From contig CM060731.1 in NCBI GenBank assembly GCA_030704615.1, positions 17,236,001 through 17,300,000 on the forward strand: 64,000 nt of DNA, read 5' to 3'. Shown here in pieces: positions 1-10,498 of this stretch. The stretch is from Takakia lepidozioides (taxonomy: Eukaryota; Streptophyta; Takakiopsida; Takakiales; Takakiaceae). Below the pieces are notes generated by a model, which had not been told where the DNA came from, made no database searches, and saw nothing but the letters and a program-made list of their open reading frames with translations. Within the stretch, counting starts at the first letter, position 1. Each line of letters starts with the position of its first letter. Made by a program: the position numbers and the translations under genes.

Positions 1-1441
1 GACCATGGTAACCAGATGTCATCTTCAAGCACCATGCATTCTCAAAATATGGCGTAGGCAAAGAGGAAGAGTACATCCTAGGGAAACAATTTTGCTCTGC
101 CCAAGCTCAGCACCCCAACAGCATTTCCACGGTACTGATCCCAAGGGAAATGAAATGAAATGAAATGATACTTTGGAACATCCAAGGAAAGCTCAAAGAG
201 CTTATGGGACATGAGAAGAATGAAACAACAACGAGAGTGAGGTCTCCACAAGCAGCCCAAAAAGAACCATTGTTCAAGGGATTGTCTGAGTCAACGCCTC
301 ATGCAATATGCTGCGAAGCATATCTGATCCTGGTAATGGCAGACGTCTGTGAGAGATTGGGTATCTCAGAATAGACCATGGAACCTCCCACGGATTTTAT
401 AGTGGAGAGGACAAGTGAAACAAGAAATGTTCTTCAGTTTTCCCTGTCGTTTCCGGCTCAAGGTCAAGGGAGAAAAAGGGACACTCAATCTCCTGTCCAG
501 AGAAGTGGCAGAGTTTGCTCCGAACAGTACTGATTGTGAAGACTGTGCAATTGAACCCATCACAAATTTGCCCAAATGTGTTTCTGAGAGCAAACAGGTT
601 GCTAGGTTCAGGCCTTACTCAAGCATGTCGAGTGCAAAAGTTCTCTGAAGCACAGAAACTTGAAGCCAAGCCGCCTGCAAGAGTGTTGTAGAGTGCATAA
701 AAGTCAAAGCACTTCTAGCATGCAGCCTGTTTCTGCTAATAATACATCTAATACCCAGCATCCCCATGGTGAGAACGCCAACCCTTCTTCATGTGCCCAC
801 ATCCAAAATGATATTGCACTTCTACTGATCACCTCTTGTGATAAACATCCCATCAAATTTGATGAAGTGTAGCTAAGAGCATACAATGGTCCCTTACATC
901 CAACTGCTCTTATAAACTGTACGAACCACAAAGTCAATAACCACCAGCCTTGCCAGGAGAACTCATTCTACCCTCCCAAGTACAATCCCTTTGTGTCACC
1001 ATGGAGTATGCATAAGCCACCAACCAGAAGTAGCATAGAAATAAAAAATCACGAAGAGATGTGGATCCTTGGGGCCCGGGGAAAAAGAGGGAGAGTGGAC
1101 TCCTGCCAAAGTAATCGTAAATTACGTAGTATCTTCACCCAGAAAAGGAACAGAGCCTTCCATTTGGAAAATGGACACCTTCTAACGACCAGGGAATCCT
1201 TGGAAATTTAATTATAGGATGTGTCTAGCTTCTCATGATTTTGAAGAGTGATAGAAGCACAATGAAGACCATGTAAGATATCCTGATATTACATCAGGAG
1301 CTTGTTCAAACAGCCATCTACAAGAATTGGGCCCAAACAAACTCCCAATATACAATGGAAGCAACATCTGACTGGTCACTTTCCACTCTTACGAGGCTGA
1401 TATGGAAATAGCAAAGGCAACATAACTGCTAATGAACATAC
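1..1441 (-). other. MON2 intron sequence (after exon 6)
   Basis: This stretch follows the last MON2 exon found (1442-1568), so it is read as intron continuing past the left edge. I looked on the minus strand for the expected next MON2 segment and found none. It contains a copy of a dispersed repeat (about 143-640). Confidence 0.5.
143..640 (+). repeat. Dispersed repeat, copy A
   Basis: It begins with a short GAAAT run and continues through AAGCTCAAAGAGCTTATGG. The same succession of words occurs at 12305-12580 (copy B) and, shorter, at 42918-43020 (copy C). Copies A and B share blocks over about 270 bp, including CAAGCAGCCCAAAA and AGATTGGGTATCTCAGAAT. No coding content or terminal repeats were recognised, so the element class is unknown. 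Confidence 0.6.
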
Positions 1442-3972
1442 CGATCCACCACCAGCAAGGGATATAAGGTCCTCAAAAAGACGAAGACCAAGCCTCCCTG
1501 CATTCGAAAGAATTTGGTTTCCTGTTGGTGTTGATGGACGGACATCCATCACTATATTCTTCAGAGCTCTGCATTTCAACAAAACAGGAACTTACTTGGG
1601 GAAAACTTCGCACCTTGACTACCCGAGAATTTAACACAAATGATACTATGCCTGGCATTGAAAGTCATTCACTTCACAGACAGATATTGTAACTCTCAAA
1701 AGAGGATAATATGATTGGGTGCTCTGGGATCCTGCCTGTAACAGTTTTCTTACATGAGAAGAGGTCCATCGGAGGAGTAGGTGAAATACCATGAAAGAGT
1801 CTACTTACGCAGATGCAATTATTCCCCGGCTGACGTCAGCTGAGGCAGACCTGGACCTAGACATCCAAGTACCTGTCCCTCCATGATGCACGGCAGGCAA
1901 TGCCTCCGCAGCCAAGACTCGGTCAAAAATTAATGCTACTGCTTGCCGGAAAGTTGCAACTGCAGTGCTGCACAACCAGAAGTGCATATCCTTATAAAAA
2001 GAGACGCTCCAACTCAGATATGCCATGGAGTTCTTCCAAGAGACAAGAAGACAACAGAATATACAGTACTCATGCAACCTACCACACCTTCTAGGTTAAG
2101 GAAACACCAACTTGAGTGCAAGACATTAGTGAACCAGCTCCTGAATAGAAGCACGAAAAAAACTTATTCCTACGTGCCTGTGGACGCTATCTGGATTGCG
2201 GCTGTTTCCAAGTAGCCGAAGACAAATTCCGAGTATAATCGCCATGTCATCCTGCCAGCATTGACAGAATCTATTATATATTGTACTCATAAGACGTTGT
2301 TTGCCGTAGCCTTGTGGCCATTGACCCCGCGCCCAGTTTGAGCGGGAACAAAAGGAATCTATTATATAGAATGCCTATAGAGAGGAAATGACAAAGGTTT
2401 TGCATCATACAAGATTTATTGATGTGAATGTTAATATGGAGAAAACATTCCATCTACTGGAGCCTACTCTGCAGGCCATTCCAAAGATCCCCCAAGATTG
2501 CCGGAGTAATTACCTCATCCTTTGGATATAGTTGAGACTGGAGAATCGTTAGAGCTGTTTGTAATGTCTTCAATTGAAGACTCTCATCAGACATGTCTGA
2601 ATACTGCATCCAAAGACAACGGATGAGAACCACAAATTATGCTGCCTGGCCAGATGACTCAGCTGGGAGGGTTAGTAGTGCAGCATGAGCAGAAGGGGGA
2701 GGGGTATAGGGTTATCCTAGAAACTCTCAGGTGGCAAGAAAACCATTTGCAAAGTACAGCAGCAGGGGCTTACGCTTACTTCCTTCAAGGTCGCCAGAAT
2801 GGATGGAAGAGCTGATGGGGCAACAGCATCATGGGCAATCAGCTTCTCCATGCATACCAAGCCCATTGTACTCAGCTTCACATTCTTTGACTCACAAGCC
2901 AGTAAGAATGCCCTCAAGATGTCATCATTCCATGCTACTTGGATGGAAGTAGATACCAATCGCACCTGTCACATGTAATTTGTCACTTATTATTGAGGTC
3001 CCGATTTGCTAAGCCAACTGCACTGGACAATGAATTATATGTACTAAACCCCAAGTCCTAACAAACATAAAGATACTTGCATCAAAGCAACCCTACCAGA
3101 TCTCAGCAGTAACAAATCGTAGGCCTTTCCGGCAGACTCACTTCCGAAAAGTGATAGCTTGCAAGCTATCGCATCAAAACCGATATAACCATCACACATA
3201 CCAGTGTGTGGCGCAGAAGGCATTCCCAGTACCTCTTGCCCAGTAATCTGGTCACGACAGAGTACTGGCGCAAATTTTGCATGATAAGACTGTCACAATT
3301 ACAACCCAAGATCACAAGAGTGCCAGGGTCCACGACAGTAATTTACAGTCGTCCAACTTTGGACTGCTCAATAAATCCACTTGATAGTGCAGTCTTGTGA
3401 TCTTGGCTTGAGCTCCAGAAACAACCACATGATACATTCCCGAGCTCCCGAACAATAGCATTAGCACACCCCCCACTATCCGTGGAAAACCATGCACCAC
3501 AAACCTCCACGACCGAAATTGCCGCCCTCGCGAAAGTGCATATTGTCTAACTGAATTTGGACCAGCTCACGATCCCTACAACAAGGTTTATGCAACTGAC
3601 TTGAGATGGTATGAATATATTCTCAGGCCTGTGAGAGTAAAGCTGGTTTCAATCGTAGAAGATTGAAATGGAGAAAAGCTCTTAACAAAAACACGCATCA
3701 ATATGTCGCAGTCATTTGAGTAAATTGCACAAAAACGTGCATTGAAATGGGAAAATAGCCTTCAAGGAAAAAACTGTTGGAGATATAGAGCTCCCAATGT
3801 GTCTTCAATCCAGACTACAGCGATCAAATCGAAAAAAACAAACGCGGAACAGAAGAGGGGTAAATGCCTTGAAGATGGCGCGATCCGCAGCATCCTTCAC
3901 CATGGGATACTTGCGGCGAGCCTCAGCTGACAACATCTTTAAATCTGCCTCCAAAGCAGCAACAAATGCCAT
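1442..3972 (-). CDS. MON2: MON2 homologue, N-terminal six exons (gene continues off the left edge)
   Basis: MON2 is a large HEAT-repeat scaffold related to Sec7-family ARF-GEFs that acts at the trans-Golgi/endosome. Six minus-strand exons join in one frame: 3868-3972, 2780-2965, 2514-2603, 2178-2251, 1809-1967 and 1442-1568, giving 247 residues. They cover the conserved N-terminus (MAFVAALEADL, then KLIAHDAVAPSAL, LKTLQTALTILQSQL, ATFRQAVALIFD and GRLGLRLFEDL). These match plant MON2 proteins, as I remember them, with no gaps through the first four exons. The start at 3972 was chosen because family members begin MAF. Introns 1 and 4 use GC donors (AAG|gcattt and CAG|gcacgt); the nearest GT donors break the alignment or the frame. 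Intron 3 holds a 74-bp LINE stub. Nearly all of the roughly 1,600-residue protein lies outside the window. Confidence 0.88.
2281..2354 (-). mobile_element. 74-bp 5'-truncated LINE stub in MON2 intron 3
   Basis: About 60 bp are nearly identical to the 3' end of the LINE in the CYC1 intron (47038-47100). The insert is bracketed by a perfect 14-bp direct repeat, GAATCTATTATATA, at 2267-2280 and 2355-2368. A target-site duplication around a severely 5'-truncated copy is the signature of target-primed reverse transcription. Confidence 0.85.
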
Positions 3973-5103
3973 TTCCCCGAGCGCCCACAAAACTGCACCA
4001 CCCAATCTTCCCACAGGATTTGCACTTCCAGTTATGCTGTGTGAGAGGTTCACAAGCACCAGCAGACATGCACGCAGTGTCTGCAGAGTCCTGCAAGAAG
4101 GCCCTCAGTTCATGGGCCTCCCTTTGCCTATACTGCTATTGTATGAGATACGGTAGTTGCATCCATCCATCTAGCTGATATCCCCAATGAGGTTACTTAT
4201 TAAAACCCTCACAGGGTTTCATTGTTTCTGTTGTTCTGTTATTCTTGAAAACTTTTTAAATAGTGCAGATTGCTTGATGGGCACAGCACCACAATACTTT
4301 CTTGAGAAATGCAGGGCTCATTACACTTTACCATGGCACCCTCCGAATGGTGAGCTATTGGCGTGATTATTACCTATGGCCTGCATGCCGGTTTTTCTAA
4401 GCACCCCTTGGGTGGTGCCCCATGAGCCTCTTCATGCCAAAGTTACTTTGAAGATTGTCTTCTCCTCCCATTATAATCGGCCCGATTTTTGAGCAGTCAC
4501 TCCCTTGAAAAACAAAAAACCCAGGAACGACCGCTCACAAATCAGGCCCCTTGATTGCATGAGAGGAGAAAATAAACTTGCGGCATCATCAATCATGGTA
4601 CACTGCCCAAGGGAAGCGGGAGAAGATTATATACCGCACACAACAGGTGGCAAGATTTGCACCCAGAATGTGGCACTCAGTGCACTACCAAATTGAGGTA
4701 CCAACTGGTTGTTGGATTTCAAGCATTAACAATGGCAATTGGACAATTAGATAGAGGTCAGTATACATTGCATCCCTTTAGTCCGCAACTGAAAAGCAGA
4801 TGTTGTGTGGGCAGTCTCTGGAATGAGGCACAGAATTGTCTTGTTCAATTGAAGCGTACCAGTGTAAGCCTTAAAATCCTCATCTACCATTAACGATTTA
4901 GCTTCAAATGAAAGAACATGAGAGCGAGATTTGGGAATGACTGTACACAATACATCAAATTGTACAAATTAGAAATAGTTACGACTCTCAAGCAAAGCAC
5001 TATTCTTCCCTCTTCAAGATGTTAATTCACATGGAAGGGCTTCTGGCAAGAATGTGTCCATCCAATGCTTGCAATGTTGAAGATTAAGTCTTCTGGGCAG
5101 GAT
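3973..5103. other. Intergenic region between MON2 and the DUF3119 gene
   Basis: It lies upstream of the MON2 start and downstream of the DUF3119 stop, so it should hold the MON2 promoter and the DUF3119 3' UTR. About 4530-4580 shares a block (ACCGCTCACAA, then GAGAGGAGAAAATA) with 18525-18580, another dispersed repeat. No gene is seen. Confidence 0.5.
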
Positions 5104-8100
5104 TCACTTGGGACCACTATTTACAGATGAGCCAGCTCGCTCAACTAGCGTCTCATACAGCTGCTTACCATTCTGCACACATCCAAATCCTTTCAATTTC
5201 AGCCTAGTGCAGTAGGAATTCACATGAACAGAAAGTCAGTGCACTAAAAGAAACTAACACAAAAACCAGTCGTCACAAGTCTAGCCTCTTACCAATGCAA
5301 ACAAGATGCGAGGAGTAAGTGCAATATCACCACCTTGTCTTTACAAAGCATCAGAAAAATGCTAATATCCTCCTCATCATAGCCTTTGAGACGGACACAT
5401 GGCTTCCTTTTATCCCCTCCTTCTTTCCTCTTATAAATTTGACTTTTGCCTGGTCACCAACATAGGGAGTCCTCAGGGTGCTCATGGGACGGAGTAGAAC
5501 AACAAGAATTAGGAAGGAGACCGAAGCCGAGAGGAAGACAGGCAGGAACTCCGGTCAGAGTCTGGTATTGTATCCAGGAGGCTCCTCACCTCAGAAAGAA
5601 AGGTTAGGAGTCTCTTGTGGAAACCACTGTGGTTTCTACCTGGGGTCTGGCTGATTGAACCCGCCTTGGGAGCTCATGGACAAGGTAAGGATCTGCAATC
5701 CTTCTATCTGTTCATCGGATCAGGATCTTTGTTCTTATCATCATGGTATCACGCAGATTCATGGTCAGAGCCTAGCTCCTCAGATTGGTTCCTTGCAAAG
5801 TGTTTGAGCCTTTGCCTCCCGAGACTGCTTTTGCTCCAAGATAGTTCTCAAAGCTTGGGCTACTTTCTTGCCTTACTGGCTGTTTTCTGCTTGCTGAGGT
5901 GTTCATGAAGAATAAATTTGCTGTGGTGCCTTGCCTTAATAGACATAGATTAAAAGAAACAATAGAGAGAGGAGAGCTCACAAATATGACAGGGAAAAAG
6001 TGGATTTGGCCTTCAGGCTTTGTCTGCGTCTCCTTAAAGTAAACGAGTACAGGGAAGTTGGGCCACCAAAGCTCCCAATTTGTGAAAGTTGAGTAGCTGT
6101 GAGCACCCACCCCTCCATCACTTTTCGTATCAGTTGCACGAGTATGTCCTGTATTTCTGGCATGTTGCAACCTCAACATGCCCTTTCTGGCTATCCAATG
6201 ACATAACAAAAGCCTGTCAACATTCTAACACCCAATATCATTACCAAAACCCCAAAGATCACTGCACTGGCTGCTAAGGGAACTGTTGCTGGAAGCTTCC
6301 GAACAACAGTTAATGAGGAGTAACCCAGAGGAAATTTACCTCCACCTATTTTTGCCACCAACAAACACATTTTCCCCTGACTGCTGTAGCTCTTCTCCTA
6401 TCTTCACCTCCTGCATCCAGGGAACCATCACCACACTACCTTTAGCTTCCCTGCTGCCTGAAATCATCATGTCGGATTGCAGTCTACCTTCTACTATTAT
6501 GTGTGTCTCTCTTTTCTTGGAGCAGAAGCAGAAGCAAATTGGATTTGCCTTTGCCTACATAACGAATTCATGTATCCCTTTGCAGGTCTGACAACATACC
6601 AGTGCCTGATCATCAAAGACGAACCGAACACGCGTTGTCTGTCACAGTGACCAATGCCGACATTAGTACATTCATTCATCAGTTGCCTGATCTTCCATGG
6701 AAAGCCTCCCTCCTTACAAAGCTCTGAAAAATGTCCTTATCATGACTAGAGTGACTAGCAATCAACTTTGTGCTCCACTACATTAACAGGCAATGCTACA
6801 ACATGACACTGTGAAAGCAGACTTTGATAGACCTTTAAAAAGTGCAGACCAATGGTGCAGCTTGGATTTAAAATTTTGTTGGGTGGCACGCCACAAGATG
6901 ACACCTGAAGGACAAATTTTGTGACAGTCTAGGCTCACAACACTAAAGACTACCTATATTACACCAGGTTAAAAAAGGGGCAACCCCAAGTGCATAACAA
7001 CAGCAGAGTGGTCAGATTAACCACCATCCAAGGAAAAGAAAACCACACTTAACCACAGAAGAGGCAGAAGAGCGACACAAACACCACATCCACCCAAACG
7101 CATTGCAAACCCTAGGCAACCAAGTGCCAGTAAGTGAAAAAAGTCACAAGCAGCAAGCCAAGTTGCCTGTCTTCAGGAATGATCTACCAGCACAGCTACC
7201 CTTCACATTCACGATCCCAGCAACTGGGGAAGAGTTGCACTGCCTAACCAGTCCTCCTTTTGAAATCTCATAAGGAGGGCTACCCTTGAGAAAGTATATC
7301 CCAGATAAGTAGAAACATTAATGAGGCGTTCTTTGGCTTCGAGGTGTTAAACTGATGGGGAACATTCTGTTTCCATGGCTAAGAGTATTGACACTAGAAG
7401 GTGCAAAAAGAGTAGAGTAGGCAGCACACAACCTGAAACAGGAGGAGCAAACCAAGGAGGCCAAGGGGTGCAGCAGGTAGCAGATTATCACTGTATATGA
7501 GAGCCCCCGCCACCCCTTCCCAGCCAACCCATTCACATCTACCACTATAAGGAAAATCAGGCTGAGTACATCACTCTATACTCTCTCACCCACAAATGGT
7601 ATGGGGGTAAACAAAAATTGGATTTAAAACAACAACACTTGCTAACCCTGACACTTCATACCTAATATCCACATAAGTCTAACTTCAACTACAGAGGGGG
7701 CTAGTGTGCTTGAAGTTTTTTTTTTTTTTGTAAATGCAGCGACCGCCATTACTGGCGGTCGTTTTTATTTTATTTTATTGCGAAATGGAGCGACCGCCAT
7801 TTGTGGCGGTCCTTTTTATTTATTTTTTAAATGGAGCGACCGCCAAGGTGGCGGTCGCTTCTACGAGGTCTGCCCTGCGCGTGGAACGAGGAATGAGGCG
7901 GGGGGGGGGGGGGGGGGCATATAAGCTCCGAGTCATTCTCCCCTCACTTCCATTAGTGGCGGTCGCTTGAAGTTTTTTTTTGAGAAAATGCAGCGAGCGA
8001 CCGCCGTTACTGGCGGTCACTTTAATTCTAAATTCCCACTTTTTGGGTTGACTTGCGAAATTGCCCACATTTACATCTGCAAGTTTGTATGCCCTTGACA

Positions 8101-9634
8101 GATAGACCAGGGTGCACCCATAATCAAGGAGAGACCGAAAGACTGTAATTACTGAGGGAGACTCCTGTTGACATCCTAAAGTTCCCTTCTTTCTTTCTTT
8201 CTTGTGAGAGCTTTCCTACTTGGGCCAGTAGATAATGTACTTGTAAGACTAGTGGAGAGAAAGACACAGAGAGATCCACACATCTTACAACATTAATTTG
8301 CAACAAAGCGTGAGATATCTTACCAAGTAAAACAATAGGTATGCGATAATCAGGATCCGGGATAATTGTTTCCCTTACAGTCTGCTTCTTAGCCTTCCCA
8401 AACTGCCAATCCAACCCACCATCAATCCAAGGTTATCCCATCCTTTTCTCCATATAAATGGGAACCGTAGTATTCCTTGCTCAATGGTACCTCTCATAGT
8501 AGTTTCAACTCTAGTTTCCTTACCTTCAGAACCTTCTCCACTGCTCTGCCCCTTCAACAGATGGGTTTTGCTTCAAATCTAGATTAGAAGAAAGACAGTC
8601 AACCTGGTTCCTTTCCAGCAGTGGTGGACCCTAAACCTGTAGAGTCATCCAATAGATATACAACCAATATCGCCCTCAGCTCCCAGGCAATAATCCTGCC
8701 TCTGTGCATTCTACTTCCTGCGCCATACTCGGCATAATTCCACCAGAATTCAAACGAAAGTGAGGGTTCTCTGAATTGACATTTTGTAAAGGTGTTTCAT
8801 CCTTTGAGAAAGCTGTAGTTTGTAATATACAGCATCACCTTTCAGAAAGTGTGCTGAAGACCGAATGGGGTGTGCATAGGTGTATGTTTAAGCGATAAAC
8901 ATACAGGAGCGGGCTCCATACTACTTGAAAGAGAAAAGGTGTTAAACATACCAGGCCAGCTTCTATAGTGCAATGACTGGGATGGCCTGACTTGACTTGT
9001 CTCGCAACCCTGCACACGTTACCCCCAAGAAACACTTTCGAAAGCAACAGGCCTTTCTTTCCATTTGCATTTGCACTCCACCCTGCCTTCACTGTTCCCT
9101 CTGCACCTGCATACTCGCTTCGCTTATACTCAAAACCTCCCCACCTAGACTATTCTGCTTCTATAACGGCAGCTAGGAGCCATATCTATCACTAGGTATG
9201 GCAACGACCAATGTGTACGTGAATTTGGGTGTGTGTGTGTGAGAGAGAGTGAATGTGTGCCCCTGAATCTTGGGCACAATTCGAACGTAAAATGCCTGTA
9301 CTCCTTCAGCACTCTTTCAGCAGACGAAAAAGTAACGACATTCAAGTGTTGTTTGCATTGTATCTGATTCCACCGAGGACTAGAAATTCATGCTTCAATA
9401 CCTCCCTTCCAGAATGCCAAACAAAAGTCAGCAAGACGGCAGAGAGTGACTCAGAACACCGTCTAAGAAATCCCCTACAAATTACTCGCAATTGGTGAGT
9501 GACCCATAACAAGATTTGAGACGAAGTGCCAACAACTCTGCACGCACATGCACATAGAAGGACTTACGAGATGGGTAAGTCGATTGCCGAACAGAGAGCG
9601 GCGAGAGCGGAAGGAGGGCAGTCATGGACGCCAT
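5104..9634 (-). CDS. DUF3119-family protein, predicted chloroplast-targeted
   Basis: The function is unknown; the family occurs in cyanobacteria and plastids, and one hydrophobic stretch suggests a membrane anchor. Traced minus-strand exons are 9568-9634, 9023-9106, 8324-8402, 7433-7515, 6600-6638, 6340-6410, 5982-6096 and 5104-5172. The last six join in one frame across GT-AG introns. The N-terminus is rich in Ser, Leu and Arg, like a transit peptide. Later landmarks are IPDPDYRIPIVLLG, NLLPAAPLGLLGLLLLFQ (membrane), TTRVRFVFDD, SGENVFVGGKNRW, NWELWWPNFPVLVYFKE and a C-terminal NGKQLY block. The junction between exons 2 and 3 is not resolved: phases do not match, so a small exon is missing. 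Family-like residues GGLDWQ lie just upstream of the only AG acceptor, behind an in-frame TAA at 8433-8435. Identification rests on the C-terminal half. Confidence 0.72.
7740..8018. repeat. Cluster of five GC-rich palindromic units inside a DUF3119 intron
   Basis: GACCGCC...GGCGGTC hairpins occur at 7741-7760, 7792-7811, 7835-7859 (10-bp perfect arms AGCGACCGCC/GGCGGTCGCT, loop AAGGT) and 7999-8018. A single arm is at 7958-7967. Loops vary in sequence while arms are nearly invariant. The block is flanked by repeated CTTGAAGTTTTTTT strings, and a 17-G run lies at about 7901-7917. Confidence 0.85.
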
Positions 9635-10498
9635 CGCCGTGTGCCCAGCAACACACAGCCTTCTTTCAAACAACTATAACTTACATTACTCCGACGGGAC
9701 TTATCCATCTGGACACAGCCCCGAATCCCTCTAAAATATTTCATTGGCACGTTTCGTGCCACGCAGCCATGGCTTCATGGGGGGGACCCTGCTAGTGACA
9801 ATTGTCAAGGACGCTGTCGGACTTATCCCAAAAACCTCAAATGTCGGCACTTCATCGAGCTTCTCACTCGAAACTCCCTGATCATTTATGTTTCTAGTTC
9901 CTGGCATACAAGTCTCTCCGTTCCAATTCCGAAGCCCTTCTGCACAGGATGTGAATCTCGTTATGAAACAACGATCTGATGGGTGTATACGTGTATACTC
10001 AACAGACGCTGAAAAGATTTGAGGCGTAAGACCCTTGTCCATATTACTACGTTTCAACTGCTCATCGAAATTGCATCCACAGAACTGTGTCAAAGTGGGT
10101 TTTGCAATGTCAATCTCATTATTTAAAAAATCAGTAGGAGGACACAGTAGTAAGTTTGAGAGGCTACAAGCAGGCTGAGGTATACATTGTATAGCCTAAA
10201 CAGATGTACATCTTCTATCTTGAGATGTCCTTATGCCCAGCTTATGAGAACCTCAAAAGTATTCCTGCAATTTTTTCCACGGTGTGCTGCAGTTGCGGAG
10301 ACTGTATGCTTTTCTTGGTGATCCACTGCGACACTTCACCCATAATCCTCACTGTGATGGTATTGGGTGGTGGCCCGAAGGTGAGCAGGCTTAAATTCTT
10401 TAGTGTTGAGCTAAAAGGCTCGAGTAAAGTCCATGTCCAGAAGTGGGTATGGGCGAGTCTGCTAGAATTCCTCTGCCAGAGTCCTGTCAGTGCTGCCA
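9635..10498. other. Intergenic region between DUF3119 and ABCG genes
   Basis: It holds the 3' UTR of the ABCG gene and the promoter of the DUF3119 gene. A 120-codon minus-strand frame at 9731-10093 has no recognisable domain and no clear exon structure, so it is not called. Confidence 0.45.

Noticed and set aside
7318-7545. 75-codon minus-strand frame VDVNGLAGKGW...
   Set aside because: The true exon (7433-7515) uses another frame (NLLPAAPLGLLGLLLLF).
9731-10093. 120-codon minus-strand open frame between the DUF3119 and ABCG genes
   Set aside because: No domain, no fitting splice sites to either neighbour, and it lies in expected UTR/promoter sequence.
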